This document shows, one piece after another, positions 20,729 through 30,148 of a stretch of DNA of 64,000 bases. The notes beneath the pieces are model-generated. The model saw only the letters and a list, made by a program, of their open reading frames with translations, was not told where the DNA came from and did no database searches. Location of the stretch: the NCBI RefSeq assembly GCF_900241005.1, contig NZ_OEST01000004.1, forward strand, positions 62,001 through 126,000, read 5' to 3'. The stretch comes from Bacteroides cutis. Its GTDB lineage: Bacteria; Bacteroidota; Bacteroidia; Bacteroidales; Bacteroidaceae. A program made the translations under genes and the position numbers. The first letter of the stretch is position 1. Each line of letters starts with the position of its first letter.

Positions 20729-21370
20729 TTATTCCTTCCACTTTCGGAACATCTGCGGCGTCATCCCCACATGCTTCTTGAAGAACTTGTTGAAGAACGC
20801 CGCATTATTGAACCCCAGGCTTAGCGCAATGTCCTTTACCGGAGCTTCGCAGGTGTACAGTTGCGTCTTGGCATCCATGATGAGGGCATTGTTGATAATC
20901 TCCATCGCCGTCTGTTCTGACTCTTTCTTCACCAGCCGGCACAGGGCGGCGGACTTGATATTCATCTCCCCGGCATAGAACGCCACTTGGTGCTGCTGCG
21001 GATAGAAGGCGTGCACCAACCGGATGAAGCGCCGGTATTGCTGGAAATGCCTGCTGCCGGGAACCTCTTTGATGGCGGCTTGTTCCGGACAGAGCTCGCA
21101 GGTTCCCTGTACAATCAGAGTGAGCAATGTCTGCAAGATGGGTTGGCTCAACAGATGCCCGGCTTGCCGGTAGAGATGTGCCAGAAGTGCGAACATTTCC
21201 TCATAGAGCGGAAAGGTAATCTTGGACAGCGGGAGCACATAGTACTTGCCGAGGAGGTGGAACTTGTCAATCATCTCCTTGCCCATCCTGGTTTCCTGGA
21301 TGAGCTTCTGGGAGAAAACCACAATCTGTAGTTGCAGGTCTTCCGAGGCGGATAGGTACTGGATGAATGT
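20729..21370 (-). pseudogene. 5'-truncated AraC-family regulator
   Basis: The open frame spans from just after an in-frame TAA (21371-21373) to 20729. The C-terminal AraC domain is intact (VAFYAGEMNIKSAALCRLVKKESEQTAMEIINNALIMDAKTQLY, then VKDIALSLGFNNAAFFNKFFKKHVGMTPQMFRKWKE). The N-terminal third is missing: the frame enters at TFIQYLSASEDLQLQIVVFSQKL, which aligns with the middle of full-length family members. The only early starts are a GTG at 21322 or an ATG at 21286. At its broken end it meets an oppositely oriented, also 5'-truncated, histidine-kinase fragment. A shortened DNA-binding protein could still be made. Confidence 0.75.
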
Positions 21371-21819
21371 TTAGGGAGGATTCGCTTTGTGCCATCCTGT
21401 CCGAGATAGCCAAGGCGCAGGAAATGAATATGCGGGAAGGAGTGAAGATGCTTCTGGAACTGCCGGAGCGGGACATCTCGATATATACGGACCCGGCACG
21501 CCTGGGGCAAGTGGTTAATAACTTGATAAACAATGCTGTGAAGTTCACCCAGAAAGGCTCTATCTCCTTGGGATGCAACCTGCTGGATGATGGAAAGGTG
21601 GAAATCTACGTGAGGGACACAGGAACGGGCATGTCCGGAGAAGTACTCTCCCATATTTTTGAACGCTTCTTTAAAGGAGATGCTTTTGTACAGGGCACAG
21701 GCTTGGGGCTTGCCATTTGCCGCACCATCGTCGAACGTTTCCACGGAAAGATAAACGCGGTTTCCAAGGAAGGCAAGGGGAGTTGCTTCACCATAACTTT
21801 GCCGTTACAGACTATTTGA
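21367..21819 (+). pseudogene. Histidine-kinase fragment (ATPase domain only)
   Basis: 150 codons covering the HATPase_c domain of a sensor kinase: N-box VNNLINNAVKFT, G1 VRDTGTGMS, F-box ERFF, G2 GTGLGLAICRTIV, and the final strand GSCFTITLPL. The phosphoacceptor HisKA domain, membrane segments and sensor are absent. An in-frame stop (21364-21366) lies directly before the ATG, so nothing upstream can be restored. A lone ATPase domain is unlikely to work as a kinase. It abuts the truncated AraC gene at about 21363-21372, marking a deletion or rearrangement scar. Confidence 0.8.
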
Positions 21820-21829
21820 AATGAGAATA

Positions 21830-21864
21830 GGTTATATCCGGAAAGGGATTTTCCGGATATAACC
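21830..21864. terminator. Hairpin between convergent genes, probable bidirectional terminator
   Basis: A perfect 15-bp stem (GGTTATATCCGGAAA and its complement) has a GGGAT loop. It lies between the end of the kinase fragment and the end of the M13 peptidase gene. T-runs on either side are poor, so it may act partly by stabilising RNA ends. Confidence 0.65.
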
Positions 21865-21872
21865 TCATTCGT

Positions 21873-23909
21873 TTACCAGATAGAAACACGTTTTTCTACC
21901 GGTACAAACATCGGATCACTCTCTGTAATATTGAAAGCTTCGTACCATGCACCGATTTGTGGCAAAGCACCATCTACGCGCCACTTACCCAATGAATGCA
22001 CATCACTCTTGGTACGGTTCAATACTTCTTCAGGGCGGATATTGTTGCCCCATACACCTGCATAAGCCAGGAAGAAGCGTTGCTCAGGAGTGAAACCGTC
22101 CATTACGGGAAGCGGATTGGCTGCTGTAGCTTTCTTGAATGCTTGGAAAGAAACCTGCAAGCCACCATGGTCGGCGATATTCTCACCCAAAGTCATGCGT
22201 CCATTACCATATACATCCGGAGCTACTTCAATGCTGTCGAATACATTCACCATGACCTGTGCACGTTCGTCGAAACGTTTGGAGTCTTCGGCAGTCCACC
22301 AATCTTTCAGGTTACCGTCCTTGTCGTATTGGCGACCTTGATCGTCGAAACCGTGAGTCATCTCATGGCCGATTACCACGCCGATAGCACCATAGTTGAA
22401 AGCATCATCCGCATTCATATCGAAGAACGGATATTGCAGGATGCCGGCAGGGAAACAGATTTCATTAGTGGTCGGGTTGTAATAAGCGTTTACGGTTTGC
22501 GGAGTCATCAACCATTCGTCTTTATCCACCGGTTTACCGGCTTTAGCTATCATTTCGGCATGATTCCACTCGTTGGCACGTTCCATGTTTGCCCAGTAAG
22601 AATCATCCTTGATTTCCAAAGTAGAATAATCTTTCCACTTGTCGGGATACCCGATTTTTACATGGAAAGTGGCCAGCTTTTCTAAAGCTTTTACCTTTGT
22701 AGAGTCACCCATCCATTCAAGGTTTTGGATACGTTCTCCCAAACTTTCCTGCAAGTTCTTTACTAAAGTCACCATACGCTCTTTGGCAGCAGCGGGGAAG
22801 TATTTTTCTACATACATCTGACCTACCGCTTCACCCAGGGCAGAGCTTACGGTGCTTACCGCTCTCTTCCAGCGAGGTTGCATTTCCTGTGTACCACTCA
22901 TGGTACGGCTGTAAAAGTCAAAGTTTTGCTCAGCCATGGCGTCGTTCAATGTACTTGCGGCAGCATCAATCAACTTCCATTGCAGATAGAGACTTTGTTG
23001 CTCGATGGGCAGGGTATCCAGAATTTCGGCAGCGGCTTTCAGGGAGGCAGGCTGGCCTATGATGATTTCTTCCACATCCTTCAAGCCCAAAGCAGACAGA
23101 TAAGCGTCCCAGTCGAAAGTCGGATAATTCTTCTTCAATTCTTCGAGGGTCATCTTATTGTAGTTGGCATGCGGGTTACGCAATTCCGTTCGAGAACGGA
23201 AAGCTTTGGCAAGACGGGTTTCCACATCCATCACTATCTCCATACCTTTCTTGGCGGTCGCTTCATCAAAGCCTGCCAGTTGGTACATCTTTTGTACATG
23301 GTTACGGAAAGCATCACGGATTTTAGCGGTCGTTTCATCGTTTTCCAGGTAATATTCACGCTCGCCCATGCTCAAGCCTGTCTGATAGGACTGTACAGCA
23401 TTCATGCTACTATTCATCTCATCGGCACCTACATATATCACATTGTAGGCAACGATACCCTTTTTCTGCATTTCGCCCAGCAATGCATAAAGTTCTTTTT
23501 TGTCTTTCAAGGCAGCCAACTGCTCGAGTTCCGGTTGGATAGGAGTCACACCGTCCTTGTTCAGTTTCACGCTATCCATCACAATTTTGTACAGGTCACC
23601 TATTTTCTGTGCCACACTACCGCTTTCGTGCTGAGTGGCAGCTAATTCTTCGATAAGTCCCTGAATTTGCTTACGGTTATTTTCCGCAAGGATGGTGAAT
23701 GAACCATACTGTGAGTACTCGGCAGGTATCGGATTATTCTTCATCCAACCGCCACAAGCGTACTGGTAGAAGTCTGTTCCCGGCAGAGCCGTTGTGTCAA
23801 GATTGGCAAGTTGGATACCGGCTGTAAGTTCGGCTTGCTTCTTGCCTGTGTTGCAAGCTCCTGCCATCAGGCAGAATGCTGCGATAGGTAAAAAATGAAA
23901 TGCTCTCAT
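21873..23909 (-). CDS. M13-family zinc metallopeptidase, lipoprotein (PepO/neprilysin-like)
   Basis: A 678-residue protein with a lipoprotein leader (MRAFHFLPIAAFCLMAGACNTG; Cys19), so it is membrane-tethered outside the cytoplasm. The zinc site is HEMTH at residues 515-519, inside VIGHEMTHGFDDQGRQYD, and the third ligand is the Glu of ENIADHGG (about 576). Other family marks are NAYYNPTTNEICFPAGILQYPFF and the C-terminal VEKRVSIW. Family length and domain order are complete. It cleaves oligopeptides. The gene lies 84 nt downstream of the ABC-F gene on the same strand and may be read through from it. Confidence 0.93.
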   Translation of the reverse strand: MRAFHFLPIAAFCLMAGACNTGKKQAELTAGIQLANLDTTALPGTDFYQYACGGWMKNNPIPAEYSQYGSFTILAENNRKQIQGLIEELAATQHESGSVAQKIGDLYKIVMDSVKLNKDGVTPIQPELEQLAALKDKKELYALLGEMQKKGIVAYNVIYVGADEMNSSMNAVQSYQTGLSMGEREYYLENDETTAKIRDAFRNHVQKMYQLAGFDEATAKKGMEIVMDVETRLAKAFRSRTELRNPHANYNKMTLEELKKNYPTFDWDAYLSALGLKDVEEIIIGQPASLKAAAEILDTLPIEQQSLYLQWKLIDAAASTLNDAMAEQNFDFYSRTMSGTQEMQPRWKRAVSTVSSALGEAVGQMYVEKYFPAAAKERMVTLVKNLQESLGERIQNLEWMGDSTKVKALEKLATFHVKIGYPDKWKDYSTLEIKDDSYWANMERANEWNHAEMIAKAGKPVDKDEWLMTPQTVNAYYNPTTNEICFPAGILQYPFFDMNADDAFNYGAIGVVIGHEMTHGFDDQGRQYDKDGNLKDWWTAEDSKRFDERAQVMVNVFDSIEVAPDVYGNGRMTLGENIADHGGLQVSFQAFKKATAANPLPVMDGFTPEQRFFLAYAGVWGNNIRPEEVLNRTKSDVHSLGKWRVDGALPQIGAWYEAFNITESDPMFVPVEKRVSIW

Positions 23910-23919
23910 ACTTATAAAA

Positions 23920-24015
23920 TTTACCCCTTCGTTCCTCTAAGGGCACGAAGAATAGTTAGTAATTCGTTTTATGGGAATACTCCTCTTGCTTCTCTAAGAG
24001 AGTCGAGGGGTATTC
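23920..24015. repeat. Hairpin-rich spacer between the ABC-F and M13 genes
   Basis: Two imperfect hairpins occur: CTTCGT...ACGAAG around 23928-23951, and an ACTCCTC/GAGGGGT pair around 23980-24013 that reaches into the last codons of the ABC-F gene. Both contain a CTCTAAG core, as does the 17413-17506 repeat. They may be attenuators or a dispersed repeat. Confidence 0.35.
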
Positions 24016-25970
24016 TCTAATTCACTGGAAGCTGCGTCCCATTCCTCCATTACACGGTCCAGTTGGTCTTTCAGCTTCTGGTGTTGTTCATAAAGCGTTC
24101 TATCCGAAGCACCTTCCGGTGTAGCTATTTTCGTTTCAAGGATGGCGATGGCCGCTTCGGTCTGTTCTATCTCCGCTTCACAGTCCGCCACACGGCGTTC
24201 CAGTTTCTTAAGTTTTTTGTTGAGTTCCTTTTGTTCCTCATAAGAGAGTTTTGCAGCAGATGGTTGCGTTGTTTCCGTTTCGGAACTATTGCCCGATGCC
24301 GCTTTCCCACCGGAAGGTGAAGTGGACAGTGAAGGAGATTTCTGTAACTCATTCAAGTTCTCTATCTGCTTCTTTTGCAGGAAATCATAGATACCACCGA
24401 GATGCTCTTTTACTAATCCTCCACCAAATTCATACACTTTAGTCGCAAGACCGTCCAGAAAATCACGGTCGTGGCTGACAATTATCACCGTACCGTCAAA
24501 ATCACGGATGGCTTCCTTCAACACATCTTTGGAACGCATATCCAAATGATTGGTCGGTTCGTCGAGAATAAGGAAGTTCACCGGTTCCAGCAACAACTTT
24601 ATCATGGCAAGACGGGTACGCTCTCCACCGGAGAGCACTTTTACCTTCTTGTCCGAAGCTTCACCGCCAAACATGAAAGCACCGAGGATATCACGGATTT
24701 TGAGGCGGATATCCCCTACCGCCACACGGTCAATCGTATCGAATACGGTCAGATTTTCATCCAGTAGTTGCGCCTGATTTTGGGCGAAATATCCGATCTG
24801 TACATTATGTCCCAATGTGAGTTTTCCGGTATAGTCCGTAACTTCGTCCATGATACACTTCACGAGTGTGGACTTTCCCTCACCGTTCTTTCCGACAAAG
24901 GCAATCTTTTCGCCCCGGTTAATTGTGAGGTTGACATCGTGGAAGATGACATGTTCTCCGTATGCCTTGCCCACATCCTCGCAGATAACGGGATAATTGC
25001 CACTGCGGCTACTGCAAACAAATTTCAATCGTAAAGAAGAGTTATCTTCCTCGTCCACTTCGATACGTTCTATTTTTTCGAGTTGTTTGATGCGGCTCTG
25101 TACCTGTACCGCCTTGGTGGCTTTGTAACGGAAACGTTCAATGAAATCTTCGGTATCCTGTATCTGTTTCTGCTGATTTTCGTAAGCGCGGAGCTGCTGT
25201 TCGCGGCGTTCTTTACGGAGCTTTACAAACTCGTCGTACTTTACCTTATAATCATAGATACGTCCACAGGTAATCTCAATGGTACGAGTGGTGACGTTGT
25301 TCAGGAAAGCACGGTCATGGCTGACGAGTACCACTGCGTTGGCACGGGTAGAAAGGAAATTCTCCAACCACTGGATGCTTTCTATGTCGAGGTGGTTTGT
25401 AGGCTCATCGAGTAATAATACATCCGGGCGACGGAGCAACAATTTGGCAAGCTCGATACGCATGCGCCATCCACCGGAAAATTCGCTCGTGGCACGGTTA
25501 AAGTCTTCCCGACTGAAACCCAGTCCTTGGAGAGTACGTTCTATCTCTGCATGATAGTTTGTACCGCCCATCATCAAGAAACGTTCATTCTCGTGGGTGA
25601 AGCGGTCGATCAGTTTCTGATAATCTTCGCTGTCATAGTCGGTACGTTCGGCGAGTTGTTGATTCATACGCTCTATGTCGGCTTGCATCTCAAAAATATG
25701 CTCAAAGGCAAGTTCTGCCTCCTGCATCACAGTACGCTCGTCGCTGAGTATCATCACCTGGGGTAAATATCCGATGGTACATTCGCGGGGAACGGCAACA
25801 ACGCCGGAAGTGGGCTGTTGGATGCCTGCCAATATCTTGAGCATGGTAGACTTGCCGGCACCATTCTTGCCGACGAGAGCTATACGGTCTTTCTTATTTA
25901 TAACGTATGAAACGTCTTCGAATAGAGGGGTGGCATTAAATTCTACTTTCAGTCCTTCTACAGATATCAT
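23994..25970 (-). CDS. ABC-F family ATP-binding protein (Uup/EttA-like)
   Basis: A 658-residue soluble protein with two ABC ATPase domains and no membrane segment. Domain 1 has Walker A GKNGAGKST, signature FSGGWRMRIELAKLL and Walker B LLLDEPTNHLD. An inter-domain linker rich in charged helices follows (KLRKERREQQLRAYENQQKQIQDTEDFIERFRYKATKA). Domain 2 has GKNGEGKST, LSGGERTRLAMIKLL and FLILDEPTNHLD. A Ser/Pro-rich spacer then leads to a C-terminal coiled coil (residues ~580-645), as in Uup. ABC-F proteins act on ribosomes or nucleic acids, in translation control or antibiotic protection; which applies here is unknown. The start is supported by a -7 box 30 nt upstream. Confidence 0.92.
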   Translation of the reverse strand: MISVEGLKVEFNATPLFEDVSYVINKKDRIALVGKNGAGKSTMLKILAGIQQPTSGVVAVPRECTIGYLPQVMILSDERTVMQEAELAFEHIFEMQADIERMNQQLAERTDYDSEDYQKLIDRFTHENERFLMMGGTNYHAEIERTLQGLGFSREDFNRATSEFSGGWRMRIELAKLLLRRPDVLLLDEPTNHLDIESIQWLENFLSTRANAVVLVSHDRAFLNNVTTRTIEITCGRIYDYKVKYDEFVKLRKERREQQLRAYENQQKQIQDTEDFIERFRYKATKAVQVQSRIKQLEKIERIEVDEEDNSSLRLKFVCSSRSGNYPVICEDVGKAYGEHVIFHDVNLTINRGEKIAFVGKNGEGKSTLVKCIMDEVTDYTGKLTLGHNVQIGYFAQNQAQLLDENLTVFDTIDRVAVGDIRLKIRDILGAFMFGGEASDKKVKVLSGGERTRLAMIKLLLEPVNFLILDEPTNHLDMRSKDVLKEAIRDFDGTVIIVSHDRDFLDGLATKVYEFGGGLVKEHLGGIYDFLQKKQIENLNELQKSPSLSTSPSGGKAASGNSSETETTQPSAAKLSYEEQKELNKKLKKLERRVADCEAEIEQTEAAIAILETKIATPEGASDRTLYEQHQKLKDQLDRVMEEWDAASSELENTPRLS

Positions 25971-25999
25971 GGTGTCAATGAATTTAGCGTTCAGGATTG

Positions 26000-26007
26000 C
26001 AAAGGTA
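26000..26007 (-). promoter_or_regulatory. Bacteroides -7 promoter box of the ABC-F gene
   Basis: The minus strand reads TACCTTTG, an exact TAnnTTTG match, 30 nt upstream of the ATG at 25970. Confidence 0.65.
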
Positions 26008-26104
26008 GTGATTTTCGGCGTTATACAACACTTGATGTTTACATAATTACATCAAATATAAGATACAATCGCTTGTTACCTTGTTTCTCCAGTGAGTTAT
26101 TTCC

Positions 26105-26237
26105 GTTCCCTTTAAAGGAAACCGTCGTTCCCATATAGAGAAACTGTCGTTCCCATATAGAGAAACGGCAATTTCTATTAAGGGGAAACTACCGTTTCTA
26201 TAGGAGGAAACGATCGTTCCCTACCTATGGAAACTTT
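26105..26237. repeat. Array of six ~22-nt palindromic units (arm GTTYCY/RGAAAC)
   Basis: Units begin at 26105, 26127, 26149, 26171 (23 nt), 26194 and 26216. Each reads GTTCCC, GTTTCT or ATTTCT, then a 6-7 nt AT-rich loop, then GGAAAC or AGAAAC, then a 3-4 nt spacer. Units 2 and 3 are identical over 18 nt. The array lies in the 455-bp spacer between the divergent ABC-F and mnmA genes, between their two promoter boxes. The remaining spacer is AT-rich with no gene seen. Confidence 0.85.
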
Positions 26238-26396
26238 ACGACGTTGATAATTAAATGGTTGCCACTCTATATCGATACTTGTATTTACTGTTTTGAATAG
26301 TGTTGTGATACTACATTCAATCCCAGTATTTATGTTCTACGTTGCGAAGGCATATAAAAAAGGTAACCTTTTTTGTTTCTTCTCCTTGAAATCGTG

Positions 26397-26404
26397 TACT
26401 TTTG
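26397..26404 (+). promoter_or_regulatory. Bacteroides -7 promoter box of the mnmA operon
   Basis: TACTTTTG matches TAnnTTTG exactly. Transcription would start near 26411, which rules out the in-frame TTG at 26402 as the start of mnmA and favours the ATG at 26426 (or 26441). Confidence 0.65.
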
Positions 26405-26425
26405 CAGTTGAGTAATGAACATTTA

Positions 26426-27508
26426 ATGAATATCCGAGGAATGAACAGACCCGAAAAGCGAGTATTGGTTGGCATGAGTGGCGGTATAGACAGTACTGCT
26501 ACTTGCTTGATGCTGAAAGAACAAGGCTATGAGATAGTAGGACTCACCATGTGGGTATGGGGAGACGAGCCGGTGGAGGCGCGTCAACTTGCCGGAAATA
26601 TGGGGATTGAACACTACGTGGCTGATGAAAGGGAAGAATTCCGGAAAGTGATTGTTCAGAATTTTATTGATGAATATAGGCAGGGGAGAACACCGAACCC
26701 TTGTGTGATGTGCAATCCTTTGTTTAAATTCCGTATCCTGACGGAATGGGCGGATAAGCTGGACTGCAGATATATCGCTACCGGACATTATACCCGTCTG
26801 GAAATACGGAATGGCAAGATTTATATTCTTGCCGGAGACGATGATAAAAAGGATCAGTCTTATTTCCTGTGGAGATTGGAACAGGATGTATTGAAACGTT
26901 GTATATTTCCGCTGGGGGCTTACACAAAATTGCAGGTACGTGAGTATCTCCGCAAGAAGGGTTATGTACTGAAAGCGGAAGAAGGCGAGAGTATGGAAGT
27001 TTGCTTTATTAAAGGAGATTATCGTGATTTTCTGAAGATGTATTCTCCTGAAATGGATAAGGAAGTGGGTCCGGGATGGTTTGTTAATGCCGAAGGGGTG
27101 AAATTGGGCGAACATAAGGGCTTCCCTTATTATACTGTCGGACAACGGAAGGGGCTGGAGATTGCGCTTGGTAAACCGGCATACGTATTGAAGATTAATC
27201 CGCAGAAGAATACCGTTATGTTAGGGGATGCAGAGCAGTTGAAGACGGAGTATATGTTGGCGGAACAGGAAAAGCTGACAGATGAAGCGGAAGTATTTGA
27301 GAGCCGGGATTTGACGGTGAGAATACGTTATCGCAGCAAACCTATTCCGTGCACAGTGAAACGCCTGGAAGATGGACGGTTGTTGGTGCATTTTCTAGAG
27401 GAAGCGTCTGCTATTGCTCCGGGGCAGTCTGCTGTGTTTTATATAGGCAGAAGGGTAGTGGGAGGTTCGTTTATTGCTTCCCAAAGGGGTATTGGAATGT
27501 ATCTTTAA
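26426..27508 (+). CDS. mnmA: tRNA-specific 2-thiouridylase MnmA
   Basis: A 360-residue enzyme that thiolates U34 of Lys, Glu and Gln tRNAs. The PP-loop is [18 protein letters not shown] (near the N-terminus), and the first cysteine lies in [15 protein letters not shown]. The tRNA-binding stretch is IATGHYTR, with KKDQSYFLW following. The second catalytic cysteine is in [17 protein letters not shown], and the C-terminal barrel runs [30 protein letters not shown]. The ATG at 26426 is used; 26441 is an alternative. It leads an apparent operon with the subtilase and xseAB. Bacteroides species usually carry more than one mnmA paralogue, so this may be one of several. Confidence 0.93.
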   Translation: MNIRGMNRPEKRVLVGMSGGIDSTATCLMLKEQGYEIVGLTMWVWGDEPVEARQLAGNMGIEHYVADEREEFRKVIVQNFIDEYRQGRTPNPCVMCNPLFKFRILTEWADKLDCRYIATGHYTRLEIRNGKIYILAGDDDKKDQSYFLWRLEQDVLKRCIFPLGAYTKLQVREYLRKKGYVLKAEEGESMEVCFIKGDYRDFLKMYSPEMDKEVGPGWFVNAEGVKLGEHKGFPYYTVGQRKGLEIALGKPAYVLKINPQKNTVMLGDAEQLKTEYMLAEQEKLTDEAEVFESRDLTVRIRYRSKPIPCTVKRLEDGRLLVHFLEEASAIAPGQSAVFYIGRRVVGGSFIASQRGIGMYL

Positions 27509-27540
27509 AATATAATTTAAACATAAAGATAACGAAACAG

Positions 27541-28902
27541 ATGATGAAGAATTTAATTGCTGTTGCGATCTTTGCTTTACTTGCGACAGGCGCATCGGCA
27601 CAACAAGACTCTTTGAAATATCGTATCAGCTTGAAAGATAAAGCTGTCACTACCTATTCGCTGGAACATCCGGAGGCATTTCTTTCGGAAAAGGCGATAA
27701 CCCGTCGTCAGAAACAACATTTGGCGATAGATTCTACCGATCTTCCGGTGTGTCGCCAATATATTGATGAAATACGTCGGCAGGGAGTGAATATTGTGGT
27801 TACGGGAAAATGGGAGAACTTTGTAACGGTATCCTGTAATGACTCTACATTGATAGACCGTATTGCCGCATTACCTTTTGTCCTCACTGTTGAAAAGGTA
27901 TGGACAGCTCCGAAAGCCGGTCTTCCGACCATGGCAACTATGCGTGACTCGGTAATAAATATACCGAAAATACATCCCGATAGTATATATGGTCCGGCTA
28001 TCGAACAGATAAAATTGAGTAATGGTGACAAGTTACATGCAGCCGGATTTAAGGGGCAAGGCATGACGATTGCTGTTATTGATGCCGGTTTTCACAATAC
28101 GGATAAGATAACGGCTATGCAGAATATCTGTATATTGGGTGTGAAAGACTTTGTTAATCCTCAAGCAGATATTTTTGCGGAAAGTAGTCACGGCATGATG
28201 GTGCTTTCCTGTATCGGAATGAACCAACCGGATGTGATGACAGGTACGGCTCCGGAAGCATCTTTCTGGTTGCTTCGTAGTGAAGACGAATATACGGAAC
28301 ATCTGGTGGAGCAGGATTATTGGGCGGCGGCTGTGGAATTTGCAGACAGTGTGGGAGCTGATGTACTGAATACTTCTTTGGGATATTATACTTTTGATGA
28401 CAAGTCGAAAGATTATAAATACCGCGATTTGGATGGGCGCCATGCATTGATGTCTCGTCAGGCTTCCCGTATTGCAGATAAAGGGATGATACTGGTGTGC
28501 AGTGCGGGTAATTCGGGCATGGGGTCTTGGAAGAAGATTACCCCTCCGGGGGATGCCGATAATGTGTTGACGGTAGGTGCTGTTAATAAGAATGCGCTTC
28601 TTGCTCCCTTCTCATCTATCGGTAATACAGCGGATAACCGGATAAAACCCGATGTGGTGGCCGTTGGTGAAGGTTCCGACGTGATGCGTACGGATGGAAC
28701 TCAAGGAAAGGCGAACGGGACTTCATTTTCTTCACCTATTATGTGCGGAATGGTGACTTGTCTGTGGCAAGCACGTCCTGAACTTACGGCCAAAGAGGTG
28801 ATTGAACTGGTACGCCGGTCGGGCGACCGGGCTGATTTTCCGGATAATATTTATGGATACGGGATACCGGATATGTGGAAGGCATATAATAGTAATAAAT
28901 GA
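27541..28902 (+). CDS. S8-family serine protease (subtilase), secreted
   Basis: A 453-residue protein from a double ATG that starts a signal peptide (MMKNLIAVAIFALLATGASAQ). The catalytic triad is visible: Asp in IAVIDAGF (about residue 181), His in ESSHGMMV (about 217) and Ser in NGTSFSSPIMCGMV (about 395). A pro-region of about 140 residues precedes the catalytic domain. The oxyanion Asn is probably in LVCSAGNSGMGSWKKITPPGDA. It is likely periplasmic or cell-surface. It lies 32 nt after mnmA, and its TGA overlaps the xseA ATG, an odd partner for DNA-repair and tRNA genes. Confidence 0.92.
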   Translation: MMKNLIAVAIFALLATGASAQQDSLKYRISLKDKAVTTYSLEHPEAFLSEKAITRRQKQHLAIDSTDLPVCRQYIDEIRRQGVNIVVTGKWENFVTVSCNDSTLIDRIAALPFVLTVEKVWTAPKAGLPTMATMRDSVINIPKIHPDSIYGPAIEQIKLSNGDKLHAAGFKGQGMTIAVIDAGFHNTDKITAMQNICILGVKDFVNPQADIFAESSHGMMVLSCIGMNQPDVMTGTAPEASFWLLRSEDEYTEHLVEQDYWAAAVEFADSVGADVLNTSLGYYTFDDKSKDYKYRDLDGRHALMSRQASRIADKGMILVCSAGNSGMGSWKKITPPGDADNVLTVGAVNKNALLAPFSSIGNTADNRIKPDVVAVGEGSDVMRTDGTQGKANGTSFSSPIMCGMVTCLWQARPELTAKEVIELVRRSGDRADFPDNIYGYGIPDMWKAYNSNK

Positions 28903-30140
28903 CAGAAGCAATCTCTTTATATGATTTGAATGCCTTAGTGCGCCGCAGCATAGAGCAGTGCCTGCCCGACGAATTCTGGGTACAGGCAGAGTTAAGTGAT
29001 GTGCGTACTAACAGTACGGGGCATTGTTATCTGGAATTCATTCAGAAAGATCCTCGTAGTAACAACCTGATAGCAAAAGCGCGCGGTACGATCTGGGCGA
29101 ATGTGTATCGTCTGCTGAAGCCCTATTTTGAAGAGGCTACGGGACAAGCCTTTGTCTCGGGTATCAAAGTATTGGTACAAGTGACGGTTAGTTTCCATGA
29201 ACTTTACGGATATAGTCTTACGGTACAGGATATTGACCCTACTTATACATTGGGTGATATGGCAAAGCGTCGCAGGGAGATATTGAAACAGTTGGAGGAA
29301 GAAGGGGTGCTGACGCTGAATAAGGAGTTGGATATGCCTCGTTTACCCCAACGTGTCGCTATCATCTCTTCACCTACTGCAGCTGGGTATGGCGACTTTT
29401 GTCATCAATTGCAAAACAATTCACGGAGATTTTATTTCTATACAGAGTTGTTTCCTGCTTTGATGCAGGGTGACCGGGTAGAAGACTCCGTATTGGCAGC
29501 TCTCGACAAAGTGAATGTCCGTTTGCCGGAATTTGATGTAGTGGTTATCATCCGGGGAGGGGGAGCCACATCCGACCTTTCGGGTTTTGATACTTATCTG
29601 CTTGCTGCTGCCTGTGCACAATTTCCTCTACCTATCATTACCGGTATAGGGCATGAACGGGATGACACAGTACTTGATTCTGTGGCGCATACTCGTGTTA
29701 AAACTCCTACCGCTGCCGCCGAGTATTTGATCGACTGCATGAACGCCGCTGCCGACGGACTGGAGTTACTTGCAGGCCGTTTGCAGGAAAGTGTCCGGAA
29801 CTTGCTGTCGCAGGAACATCGTAAACTTGTAAATTATAAGAACCGTATACCCTCTGTTGCCTATCGGCAGATATCCGGTGCGAAACTCACCTTGCTCACG
29901 ACGAAGAAAGATATTTCACAAGCCGTGTTCTCCTCTTTATCCCGTCATCGTCATCGTTTGGAGTTGTTACATCAGCGGATTGCCGATGCTGCACCGGAGA
30001 AGCAGCTGGCTCGCGGTTACAGTATCACTTTGAAAGATGGGAAAATAGTGAAAGATGCTTCTTGGTTGAACGAAGGGGATGAGATAACCACCCGTCTTTA
30101 TCAAGGTGAACTAACTTCAATCGTAAATCGTAAATTATAA
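28899..30140 (+). CDS. xseA: Exodeoxyribonuclease VII large subunit
   Basis: A 413-residue protein with an N-terminal OB fold (FWVQAELSDVRTNSTGHCYLEFIQKDPRSNNLIAKARGTIW) and the catalytic core (PQRVAIISSPTAAGYGDFCHQL, VVIIRGGGATSDLSGFDTYLLAAACAQFPLPIITGIGHERDDTVLDSVAHTRVKTPTAAAEYLI). A helical tail contacts the small subunit, and the family end motif is LARGYSITLKDGKIVKDASWLNEGDEITTRLYQGE. With XseB it degrades single-stranded DNA in both directions. The start overlaps the subtilase stop (ATGA). xseB follows 8 nt after the stop. Confidence 0.95.
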   Translation: MTEAISLYDLNALVRRSIEQCLPDEFWVQAELSDVRTNSTGHCYLEFIQKDPRSNNLIAKARGTIWANVYRLLKPYFEEATGQAFVSGIKVLVQVTVSFHELYGYSLTVQDIDPTYTLGDMAKRRREILKQLEEEGVLTLNKELDMPRLPQRVAIISSPTAAGYGDFCHQLQNNSRRFYFYTELFPALMQGDRVEDSVLAALDKVNVRLPEFDVVVIIRGGGATSDLSGFDTYLLAAACAQFPLPIITGIGHERDDTVLDSVAHTRVKTPTAAAEYLIDCMNAAADGLELLAGRLQESVRNLLSQEHRKLVNYKNRIPSVAYRQISGAKLTLLTTKKDISQAVFSSLSRHRHRLELLHQRIADAAPEKQLARGYSITLKDGKIVKDASWLNEGDEITTRLYQGELTSIVNRKL

Positions 30141-30148
30141 ATATTCCT

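Noticed and set aside
21367..21819. Functional sensor kinase
   Set aside because: HisKA, sensor and membrane segments are absent and an in-frame stop directly precedes the frame.
27349..27540. Extended start of the subtilase inside mnmA
   Set aside because: The added residues overlap mnmA in another frame and precede a proper signal peptide starting at 27541.
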